Shown here: piece by piece, positions 1 through 6,396 of the stretch
How the letters are laid out: every line of letters starts with the position of its first letter
How positions within the stretch are numbered: position 1 is the first letter of the stretch
Assembly (NCBI GenBank): GCA_950072225.1
Contig: CATMOP010000079.1
Coordinates: 1-8,041 of the forward strand
Direction of reading: 5' to 3'
DNA: 8,041 nt
Origin: an uncultured Nitrospina sp.
GTDB taxonomy: Bacteria > Nitrospinota > Nitrospinia > Nitrospinales > VA-1
Made by a program: the position numbers and the translations under genes
The notes under the pieces: model-generated
What the model saw: the letters and a program-made list of their open reading frames with translations, nothing else
Databases searched by the model: none
Told to the model about the DNA's origin: nothing

Positions 1-1371
1 GGCGGTACGGAATATCAGGCGGCGGTTGTTCCGGAACTGGTGGAAAATGAGGTATTAAAAATAGGTGATCAGGTAGCGCTGAATGAAGGGTTTGTAGTGA
101 TTGCCCGGTTATTGCTTCCTAATCAGGGGCCATTGGCGAAAATTTCTGGCAAGCTTGCCAGTGGGCAATGGTTAGTGCAGGCGGCAACTGGCAACACGGA
201 AACTATTGTTCTGGCCCGTGAAGGTCTGGATGAAACCCACCTGAAAGAGGGGGAAGAAATTTTTCTCGACAGCAGCCAAAGGGTTATTTTGGGTAAACTT
301 CCGCGACGGGAGTCCCGCACTCTTATTGAAGACGATTATGAACAGGTGGAATGGTCTCAGGTGGGGGGGCAGGAAAAAGTAAAAGAAGAGGTGCGCAAAG
401 TCCTCGAATATCCGCTCCTGCATCAGGAAATTTTGGACCAGATGGAATATCAAGTTCCCAAAGGATTTTTGTTTTATGGTCCTCCGGGTTGTGGCAAAAC
501 CCTCATTGGCAAAGCCATTCTCACCGAGGTGATTCGTAAGCTTTCTGAGCAGGAAGAGCCGGAACTGCAAGGTCGTTTCATTTATGTGAAAGGACCGGAG
601 ATCCTCAACATGTGGTTGGGTGAATCGGAGCGTAAAATCCGTGAAATTTTTAAAAAAGCTCGGGACTATAAAGAAAAGGGCCAGATTCCTTTTATATTTA
701 TAGATGAAGCGGAATCCATTCTGGGAACCCGGCAGGCCTGGCGCGGATCTAACATTAACAACACGGTGGTTCCCATGTTTTGCGCCGAGATGGATGGCAT
801 CCAATCCCTTCGCGATACGGTGGTGATTCTGGCAACCAACCGGCCCGACCTGATCGATCCGGCTATTATCAGGCCCGGAAGAATTGACAGAAAAATCAAA
901 GTATCGCGTCCCAACCGCGAAGAGTGCAAAGCCATCCTGCGTGTTTATCTGAAAGAAGGGCTTCCCCGCGAACATGAAGATTTTGATGCCATGGCCGAAC
1001 CATTTCTGGACCGCCTCTTTAGCCGAAATTCCAGTCAGGAAGTGCTGGTGCTGACTTTGCGAAACGGCGGCAATCGCAAAATGTACTGGAAAGATTTTAT
1101 TTCCGGTGCGGCCATTGAGGGAATCATGAAACGCGCCAAGGAACGGGCCATCGAGCGGGCGATTAATGGCGAAACACTACGCCTGATGGTGGACGACCTG
1201 GTGGTTTCCCTGGAGACCGAATTTCAGGAAGGCAGTCTGCTTCCTGCCGAATCCCATCTGGAAGATTGGCTTCAGCTTTTGGATATGGAATCCAAGAATG
1301 TTGTGCGGGTAAGGCGGCCTAACGAAGCGGATAAGGCGACCGAAAACACAATGCGCAGGTCCATTATATGA
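1..1371 (+). CDS. mpa: Proteasomal AAA+ ATPase, Mpa/ARC family (5' truncated by window edge)
   Basis: This is the hexameric cytoplasmic ring ATPase that recognises Pup/UBact-tagged proteins, unfolds them and feeds them to the 20S core. The frame is open from base 1, so the gene starts upstream; a GTG at 40 is only an internal valine codon. Counting from the first codon, residues 1-100 fit the OB-fold region. The AAA+ core follows: Walker A GPPGCGKT at 160-167, pore loop MWLGESE at 204-210, Walker B FIFIDEAE at 231-238, sensor-1 ATN at 278-280, and RPGR with the arginine finger at 291-294. The C-terminal part (NGG..KMYWKDFISGA) also resembles Mpa. The 456 residues visible compare with about 600 in M. 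tuberculosis Mpa, so the N-terminal coiled coil and part of the first OB domain are missing here. The protein ends in Ser-Ile-Ile and lacks the gate-opening Gln-Tyr-Leu tail of actinobacterial Mpa. The stop overlaps the dop start (ATGA), indicating translational coupling. Family assignment is secure. Confidence 0.95.
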   Translation, partial: GGTEYQAAVVPELVENEVLKIGDQVALNEGFVVIARLLLPNQGPLAKISGKLASGQWLVQAATGNTETIVLAREGLDETHLKEGEEIFLDSSQRVILGKLPRRESRTLIEDDYEQVEWSQVGGQEKVKEEVRKVLEYPLLHQEILDQMEYQVPKGFLFYGPPGCGKTLIGKAILTEVIRKLSEQEEPELQGRFIYVKGPEILNMWLGESERKIREIFKKARDYKEKGQIPFIFIDEAESILGTRQAWRGSNINNTVVPMFCAEMDGIQSLRDTVVILATNRPDLIDPAIIRPGRIDRKIKVSRPNREECKAILRVYLKEGLPREHEDFDAMAEPFLDRLFSRNSSQEVLVLTLRNGGNRKMYWKDFISGAAIEGIMKRAKERAIERAINGETLRLMVDDLVVSLETEFQEGSLLPAESHLEDWLQLLDMESKNVVRVRRPNEADKATENTMRRSII

Positions 1372-2834
1372 GCGTTCCCCTCTTGGGTTTGGAGACCGAG
1401 TATGGAATAATCCGGGAAGATTTGGAAAATTCTGATCCGGTCGAAGAATCGATGAAGCTGTTGAAGGCCTGCGAGCGCAAAAGTGTTTTCTGCAAATGGG
1501 CTTACTCGAAGGAAAACTCGCATCTGGATATGCGTGGGTTCCGGGTGGCCTCTTTGGCCCAGGATGAGGAAGAGGATGCTTTTTGCGCTGAAGATCGCAA
1601 AAGGCCTTACTCTTATCTGGATATGAAATGCGACCGGGTTTTGACAAATGGTGCCCGTTTTTATAATGACCATACCCATCCTGAATACAGCACCCCGGAA
1701 TGTCGGTCGGTGTTATCTTTGGTAGCGCATGATGTAGCAGGGGAAAGGATTGTCGCCGAATGCGTGGCCATCCGTAACCGGGAACTGGAGGGTAATTCGC
1801 TTCAGGTATTTAAAAACAATACCGACTACAGCGGACACAGTTATGGAACTCATGATAATTACCTCATCCCCCGTGAAATCCCATTTGAGAATGTTGTAAG
1901 TGGACTGGCCCCTTTTCTAGTGACGCGCCAGTTGTATGCCGGGGCTGGAAAAGTGGGATCGGAAAACCCAGGTGCCGGTAACTTCCAGGGTTTGCAATTG
2001 GCTCAGCGGTCTGACTTTATCGAAACGCTTTTAAGCATTGAGACCATGACCAAGCGTCCCCTTATCAACACCCGGGACGAGCCGCATGCGGTGAGCAACC
2101 GGTATCGGCGTTTGCATTTGATTCTCGGCGATGCCAATATGTCCGCCTATGCAACGGCCTTGAAGGTGGGGACCACATTACTGGTTTTCAATTTGATCGC
2201 CAGTGAGGATAAACTTGCCGGTTTGGAATTGGTGGACCCGGTTGCCGATGTGTTGAAAGTGTCTCTCGATAAAGCCACGGTTTTACAGCGTAAAACAGGC
2301 GGAACCATCACGGCTCTCGAAATTCAGGAAGCTTATCTGGAGGCGGCAGAAAAAGCGTTTGCCGGAAAGGACCTGGAGTGGAACTGGATTCTTAAGGAAT
2401 GGAAGAGGACGCTGGATGAGCTCAGGCACAGTCCGGAAAAACTTTCTGACCGTATTGACTGGGCGATTAAGGAGAAATTGTTTACCGAGTTCATGCAGTC
2501 GGAAGGCATGGGCTGGGAGGACCCCTGGCTAAAGAGCCTGGATTTGGAGTACCATAACTTGGACCCTGATCGCGGGTTGTATCGGGGATTACAGCAGGAG
2601 GGAGCGGTTTATTCCCTGCTCAATGAGAAAGAAATCGTCCGCGCTGTTGAGTTGCCTCCCGAAGGAACCCGTGCCCAGATAAGGGGGCAGGCGGTGGCAC
2701 AAGATGCGGAGAATATAAAAAGTATTCATTGGACCGGAGTAGAGTTTGCCAACGGAGAGATCCTGGACTTGACCGGAGTTATCTGCCCCGAAGAGGTTGA
2801 AATTTTCCTAAACTCCAGGGAACAATTGGTTTAA
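1368..2834 (+). CDS. dop: Dop: deamidase/depupylase for the Pup-like tag
   Basis: Dop belongs to the carboxylate-amine ligase (glutamine synthetase-like) fold shared with PafA. It deamidates a C-terminal Gln of the modifier to Glu and hydrolyses the isopeptide bond of tagged proteins, using ATP as cofactor. The 488 residues begin with GLETEYG (7-13, Mg/ATP-binding glutamates). Residues about 43-90 form an insertion before the LTNGARFYNDH strand, at the position of the Dop loop that PafA lacks. Asp101 in FYNDHTHPEY is the expected catalytic aspartate. NTRDEPHA (234-241) and GDANMS (254-259) match Dop better than PafA, which has GDSNMS. One deviation is HDN at 162-164, where the family usually has HEN. 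The start overlaps the mpa stop by four bases. A C-terminal Gln on the downstream modifier means this deamidase activity should be required for tagging. The 3' end of the gene lies in a tandem duplication (2790-2914). I separate it from PafA by the loop and these motifs; an annotation as a second PafA is unlikely. Confidence 0.92.
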   Translation: MSVPLLGLETEYGIIREDLENSDPVEESMKLLKACERKSVFCKWAYSKENSHLDMRGFRVASLAQDEEEDAFCAEDRKRPYSYLDMKCDRVLTNGARFYNDHTHPEYSTPECRSVLSLVAHDVAGERIVAECVAIRNRELEGNSLQVFKNNTDYSGHSYGTHDNYLIPREIPFENVVSGLAPFLVTRQLYAGAGKVGSENPGAGNFQGLQLAQRSDFIETLLSIETMTKRPLINTRDEPHAVSNRYRRLHLILGDANMSAYATALKVGTTLLVFNLIASEDKLAGLELVDPVADVLKVSLDKATVLQRKTGGTITALEIQEAYLEAAEKAFAGKDLEWNWILKEWKRTLDELRHSPEKLSDRIDWAIKEKLFTEFMQSEGMGWEDPWLKSLDLEYHNLDPDRGLYRGLQQEGAVYSLLNEKEIVRAVELPPEGTRAQIRGQAVAQDAENIKSIHWTGVEFANGEILDLTGVICPEEVEIFLNSREQLV

Positions 2835-2914
2835 GGGTTAGAGAGGAAAATTGAAGAGGTTGAAAATATCCTCACTTCAGGGAACAATTCGTTTTAGAGC
2901 CAGAGAGGGAAATT
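2790..2914 (+). repeat. Imperfect ~62-bp tandem duplication spanning the dop 3' end
   Basis: Copy 1 is about 2790-2852 and copy 2 about 2853-2914. Both begin GAAGAGGTTGAAA, contain CAGGGAACAATT (2816-2827 and 2878-2889), and end with GAGAGG followed by AAATTGAA. There are scattered mismatches and one single-base indel. Copy 1 encodes the last residues of Dop, its TAA stop (2832-2834) and a purine-rich ribosome-binding-like GAGAGG. Copy 2 repeats all of this as non-coding spacer and supplies the working ribosome binding site of prcA (GAGAGGG at 2903-2909, ATG at 2920). The duplication accounts for almost all of the dop-prcA gap. Confidence 0.85.
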
Positions 2915-2919
2915 GAAAA

Positions 2920-3672
2920 ATGTTTGAAGAGCCGTATCGCTGGATGGAAGCGGTTTCCACCCGCCACAGTTATGTTCAGGAAAAGCTGAAATTGGGTCAG
3001 CCGGTGTTGTCGGTTCCTTTTGATGAAGGGGTGCTGATTATGGGGTTCGCCCCCCAGCCGGGCAAAATATTCGAAATCTATGACCGTATCGCTTTAGGCG
3101 GTGTGGGGCATCCCGCTGATGTGGAACGGTTGCGCATGACCCTTCTGGAAATGGCGCATTTGGAAGGCTTCAACCGCTCGGCCCGAGATGTAACTTTGGC
3201 AAGGCTCCTGCAGTTTGGGATTGCCCCGGCACTCAAACAGAATTTTGAAGAAATCCAACGGGCTCCTTATATTATTCGCCTCCTGCTTGTCGAACTGGAC
3301 CACGAAAGCAATCCAACCTTTTTCCGCATAAATTATGACGGACATTGGGAAACCTTTAAAAAGGGAACTGTTATCGCTGGTAATGAAAAAGTCATGGATT
3401 GGATTCAGAAGGAAATCCAGGAACTTCCCTTTGCGACGTTTACGCTCGATAAGGCTTTAGAGGAAGTCTGTCGGCTTTGGACTGAAAGCAAAAACCAAGA
3501 AGACGAGGACGGCGAGAACGACGAGAATAATAATTTTCCCAAGACTTTGAAAGAGATTTTTGATCAATGGTATCTCGAGGGTGCCGTGTTATTAGGGAAA
3601 GTGGAACGAAGAGCTATTTATAGGGCTCTCACCAAGGAAGAGATTGAAAAGTTAAAAACATCAGTCGGTTGA
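2920..3672 (+). CDS. prcA: 20S proteasome alpha subunit PrcA
   Basis: PrcA forms the outer, non-catalytic heptameric rings of the 20S core, which gate substrate entry and dock the ATPase. The 250 residues are close in length to M. tuberculosis PrcA (about 248). Landmarks align well with that family: PVLSVPFDEGVLIMGF (28-43), KIFEIYDRIALGGVGHPADVER (49-70), the RDVTLARLLQ helix (89-98), and VELDH...FFRINYDG (124-141). There is no N-terminal Thr and no processing site, as expected for an alpha subunit. A very acidic, Asn-rich stretch at about 193-205 probably forms a flexible insert before the C-terminal helix. The start is supported by GAGAGGG nine bases upstream. In Actinobacteria the usual order is pup-prcB-prcA; here prcA comes before the modifier and prcB after it. 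The family is clear from whole-length similarity, although alpha subunits have few diagnostic residues. Confidence 0.9.
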   Translation: MFEEPYRWMEAVSTRHSYVQEKLKLGQPVLSVPFDEGVLIMGFAPQPGKIFEIYDRIALGGVGHPADVERLRMTLLEMAHLEGFNRSARDVTLARLLQFGIAPALKQNFEEIQRAPYIIRLLLVELDHESNPTFFRINYDGHWETFKKGTVIAGNEKVMDWIQKEIQELPFATFTLDKALEEVCRLWTESKNQEDEDGENDENNNFPKTLKEIFDQWYLEGAVLLGKVERRAIYRALTKEEIEKLKTSVG

Positions 3673-3710
3673 TCTCCCTGGGTGATGGGGCAGAAACGGC
3701 CGGGTAATAA

Positions 3711-3716
3711 AAGGAG
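3711..3716 (+). promoter_or_regulatory. Ribosome binding site for the UBact gene
   Basis: AAGGAG lies eight bases before the ATG at 3725. It favours this start over the second ATG at 3731 (spacing 14) and is one of the strongest Shine-Dalgarno matches in the window, which supports translation of a gene only 58 codons long. Confidence 0.8.
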
Positions 3717-3724
3717 TTGATTCC

Positions 3725-3901
3725 ATGGACATGAACGATCCCCTAAGAAGGGAAGAAAAAAAAGAATCCAGTCCGGATCGCCATGATTCCGGCCCTTCCA
3801 GCCCCGAACCTTCACGACCGGGTAGGGATGATCTTTTGAAGCGTATGAAAAAGGTGGATCCGAAACAAACGGAAAAATACAAGCAGAGAACCGGTCAATG
3901 A
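3725..3901 (+). CDS. ubact: UBact-type Pup-like protein modifier
   Basis: This 58-residue protein is the predicted tag of the system, conjugated through its C-terminus to substrate lysines to mark them for the proteasome. It begins MDMNDPLRREEKK. A Ser/Pro/Asp-rich, probably disordered stretch follows (15-36), then a charged segment likely to be helical (DDLLKRMKKVDPKQ, 35-48), ending in YKQRTGQ (52-58). It has eight lysines, no cysteine and few hydrophobics, as in Pup, which folds only on binding the Mpa coiled coil. The R-T-G-Q terminus matches the R-[T/S]-G-[E/Q] pattern I recall for UBact proteins of Gram-negative phyla and differs from the GGQ/GGE of Pup. The final Gln implies prior deamidation by Dop. 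It lies between prcA and prcB, and its TGA overlaps the prcB ATG by four bases. The assignment rests on position, size, composition and terminus; whole-length similarity to Pup is weak, as is normal for this family. Confidence 0.92.
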   Translation: MDMNDPLRREEKKESSPDRHDSGPSSPEPSRPGRDDLLKRMKKVDPKQTEKYKQRTGQ

Positions 3902-4695
3902 GTTTACAAGCGGATCCCCATACTTCGCCCGGAGATTTTTTTGATCTCTTGGAAAGATCCGGTTATCGCTGGCAGGCCCGAATTGATCCTGCGCAGGTGA
4001 ACAATGATTTTACAGTGACCCAGGGCACAACTGTTCTAGCGTTCCACTTTAAGGATGGAGTGATTGTTGCCGGTGACCGGCGGGCAACGGCCGGTAGCAG
4101 TATCATGTATGAACATTGCGACAAGGTCATTCCCATTGATGATTATTCGCTGATGGCTATTGCCGGGGTTCCCGCCACTGCATTCGAGATGGCACGCGTT
4201 CTAACTCATAACTTTGAGTTCTTCCGGCGTTCGCAAATGCAGGCCATGAGCGGGCAGGGGAAAATCCGCGCCTTGTCAAGACTGCTCAGAGAGAATGTGG
4301 GCATGGCGGTCCAAGGACTGGGGGTAGTGAGCCCGATATTTGCTACCTACGATTTACAAACCAGAAAGCCAGCTATACATTTTTACGATATGCTCGGGGC
4401 GGATTTCCAGATTCGCACTCATACCTCAACTGGGTCGGGATCGCCGACCATTCGGGGAATTCTGGAACATGAAGACCTTTGGGGAGAGAAACCCCTGGCG
4501 GAAAGGTCGGAAAGCAGTGCAGTCACCCTTGCTATCCGACTTTTGCAAACCGCAGCACAGTTTGATTCCGCAACCGGTACAGCCCGTCCGGAAGATGAAA
4601 TTTTCCCCACCATTGGAATGATTACCGAGGGGGGTTACCGGTTTATGAATGATCAGGAACTGGCGGATATTTGCAAGAAATCGCTGAAACGTTAG
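3898..4695 (+). CDS. prcB: 20S proteasome beta subunit PrcB (catalytic)
   Basis: PrcB forms the inner heptameric rings and carries the peptidase site as an N-terminal-nucleophile threonine. The 265-residue precursor has a propeptide of 43 residues ending TQG. Cleavage before Thr44 would expose TTVLAFHF as the mature N-terminus. Counting Thr44 as Thr1, Asp17 (residue 60, in AGDRRAT) and Lys33 (residue 76, in CDKV) fall exactly at the catalytic positions of the family. SSAVTLAIRLLQTAAQFD (about 205-222) matches the later helix region that carries family serine/aspartate residues. Length is close to that of M. tuberculosis PrcB (about 290 with a longer propeptide). The ATG overlaps the UBact stop and has only a weak Shine-Dalgarno of its own, so translation is probably coupled to the modifier. 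Every active-site residue I can check is intact, so the subunit should be active. Confidence 0.95.
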   Translation: MSLQADPHTSPGDFFDLLERSGYRWQARIDPAQVNNDFTVTQGTTVLAFHFKDGVIVAGDRRATAGSSIMYEHCDKVIPIDDYSLMAIAGVPATAFEMARVLTHNFEFFRRSQMQAMSGQGKIRALSRLLRENVGMAVQGLGVVSPIFATYDLQTRKPAIHFYDMLGADFQIRTHTSTGSGSPTIRGILEHEDLWGEKPLAERSESSAVTLAIRLLQTAAQFDSATGTARPEDEIFPTIGMITEGGYRFMNDQELADICKKSLKR

Positions 4696-4700
4696 CGTGA

Positions 4701-4875
4701 TACCCCTTCTACCCCATGCAGGGCATGAAGGCAAATGATAAGCATAACTCGCTGGACCGTGATATTTTTCCTAAACTTTCCTGCCCCAGTGATATTTAAC
4801 CTTAGCCTTTACCCTTTCAGGGCATGAAGGCAAATGAAAAGATATCACGCATGCCCCGAAGGGGTGGAAGGGGTA
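4701..4875. repeat. Intergenic repeat cluster between prcB and pafA
   Basis: The 192-base gap contains no gene. One element occurs in both orientations: 4701-4727 reads TACCCCTTCTACCCC then ATGCAGGGCATG, and the reverse complement of 4850-4875 reads TACCCCTTCCACCCC then TTCGGGGCATG. A shorter, degenerate + copy lies at about 4809-4825. A perfect 20-base direct repeat, CAGGGCATGAAGGCAAATGA, occurs at 4719-4738 and 4818-4837. GTGATATTT also occurs twice (4759-4767 and 4789-4797). The right arm ends just before the pafA ribosome binding region, so a folded transcript could affect pafA translation. No T-run follows any stem, so it is not an obvious intrinsic terminator. Confidence 0.75.
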
Positions 4876-4887
4876 AAAGAAGGACGA

Positions 4888-6396
4888 ATGAAAAAACGCA
4901 TCTTCGGCATTGAAACGGAATATGGCCTCTTGGTCAAAAATGATGAGGACTTTTCTTTCGACCCCATAGAAATTGCCAACAAGGTCAAGAACCATATTTT
5001 TTCAAAAAACCTGGGAGTGCTGGACCTTCATTATCGGGCCAACGATGAGCCTCCTGGTAATGGAGGGTTCCTGCTTAACGGCGGGCGCCTGTATTTGGAT
5101 ATGGGCCATTTGGAATACGCCTCCCCGGAATGCTCCACCCTTGTGGACCTGGTGACTTATGACCGCGCCGGGGATACACTGGTCCAGGAGGCGGTGGAAG
5201 AACTGGGCTGGGCAGATCATGTTTCGTTCATCAAGAACAATGTAGACCTTGAAACCAATGCGACTTTTGGGTGCCACGAGAATTATCTAGTCGGCAGGGG
5301 ATTTCCTTTCGATGAGCGGGACAACCTGAAACTGCTTTCTTCTTTTTTAACCACCCGACTGATTTATTGTGGCGCCGGCCGCATCGGTTCCTGCGATCCC
5401 CACCCATTTCGGGATTGGGAATACATCACACCTGATGAAAAGCGGGGCGATGAGGTGAACTTTCAGATTTCACAAAGGGCCGATCACATCCCCAACGAAT
5501 TTTATCGGTGGGTGCAATATAACCGGGCGATTGTCAACACCCGCGATGAACCCTTGTCGGACCCGAGCAAATACCGGCGCATACATCTTCTCGTTGGCGA
5601 TTCCAACATGAGTGAGTTTGCCACTGCTATGAAGATGGGGACCACAACGCTCATGCTGGATATCATGCAGTTGGGGGTCGCTAAACGGGAATGGATTCTC
5701 GCAGACTCGGTCCAGTCCATGCGTTCCATTTCTCGTGATCCGGATTTCAAGTGGCACGTGCAACTGGCTTCAGGAAATTATTCCACCGCCTTGGAACTGC
5801 AATGGGATATTTTGAATACCTGCAAGGAACACCTGGCTGGAACGAACCGAGAGACGGACTGGATTCTGGAAGGTTGGGAATCGGTCTTGACCGATTTGCC
5901 TAAAGGACCGGAAGCGGTCATCGGCAGGGTGGACTGGGCCAGCAAATATTGGATGCTTAACGAGTTCAGAAACGAAGAAAACCTGGAATGGAACGACCCC
6001 TGGCTCAAAAGCCTGGACTTGGAGTACCATAACTTGAACAAGGAAACCGGCCTGTTCTGGGGATTGAAGGCCAATGGAGAGGGTTACAGGAAAACCACTG
6101 ATGAGGCGGTCGAATTCTCAAAAGTAAATCCTCCAAGAGGGACCCGGGCGCAGGGCCGAGGAGAACTCATTAAAAGGCTTATGAACCAGCATGCTCACAT
6201 GGATTATCTCATAGACTGGATTGGCTTTCGCCTGAGTAAAGCTGATGAACCGTTCCTGATGCAAGATCCGTTCGTCTCCTACAAAGAAGAAATCAAAGAG
6301 TATCTAAACAAGTTTGACCCCATGCCCCAGCAGGAAATTGAACAAGGCAAGGATATGGGAAGCCCGGGTGGACGGGGAAAAAAATCGTATGAATGA
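4888..6396 (+). CDS. pafA: PafA: ATP-dependent ligase for the Pup-like tag
   Basis: PafA phosphorylates the C-terminal glutamate of the modifier with ATP and joins it to a substrate lysine by an isopeptide bond. The 502 residues begin MKKRIFGIETEYGLL, the Mg/ATP-binding strand. Asp71 in LYLDMGHLEY is the predicted catalytic base. GCHENY (128-133), NTRDEP (217-222) and GDSNMSE (237-243) fit PafA, as does the C-terminal WIGFRLSKADEPFLMQDPF segment, which matches the PafA C-domain that contacts the modifier. There is no Dop-loop insertion. One deviation is Leu in DEPL, where the family usually has DEPH. I chose the ATG at 4888 because family homology begins there and AAGGA lies just upstream (a short spacing of three bases). 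An in-frame ATG at 4834 would add 18 residues encoded by repeat DNA. The stop overlaps the following gene by eight bases. Length is near the family's usual 450-500, with a low-complexity Gly/Lys tail. Confidence 0.93.
   Translation: MKKRIFGIETEYGLLVKNDEDFSFDPIEIANKVKNHIFSKNLGVLDLHYRANDEPPGNGGFLLNGGRLYLDMGHLEYASPECSTLVDLVTYDRAGDTLVQEAVEELGWADHVSFIKNNVDLETNATFGCHENYLVGRGFPFDERDNLKLLSSFLTTRLIYCGAGRIGSCDPHPFRDWEYITPDEKRGDEVNFQISQRADHIPNEFYRWVQYNRAIVNTRDEPLSDPSKYRRIHLLVGDSNMSEFATAMKMGTTTLMLDIMQLGVAKREWILADSVQSMRSISRDPDFKWHVQLASGNYSTALELQWDILNTCKEHLAGTNRETDWILEGWESVLTDLPKGPEAVIGRVDWASKYWMLNEFRNEENLEWNDPWLKSLDLEYHNLNKETGLFWGLKANGEGYRKTTDEAVEFSKVNPPRGTRAQGRGELIKRLMNQHAHMDYLIDWIGFRLSKADEPFLMQDPFVSYKEEIKEYLNKFDPMPQQEIEQGKDMGSPGGRGKKSYE

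Noticed and set aside
40..42. GTG as a possible start of the ATPase gene
   Set aside because: The frame is open to base 1 and the product would lack the N-terminal coiled coil and part of the OB region of the Mpa family, so it is an internal valine codon of a gene cut by the window edge.
172..975. Long minus-strand open frame opposite the ATPase gene
   Set aside because: It is antisense to a clear AAA+ domain, shows no family features and has the composition of a shadow frame.
1177..1679. Minus-strand open frames across the mpa/dop junction
   Set aside because: Both overlap well-supported genes on the other strand, with no recognisable domain or ribosome binding site support.
4834..4887. 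Upstream in-frame ATG for pafA adding 18 residues
   Set aside because: The extra residues come from repeat DNA, have no family counterpart and lack a good ribosome binding site; family homology begins at the ATG at 4888.
6314..6388. Upstream in-frame ATG for the HIT gene adding 25 residues
   Set aside because: The extension lies wholly inside pafA in another frame, and HINT proteins start at the residue matching the ATG at 6389.
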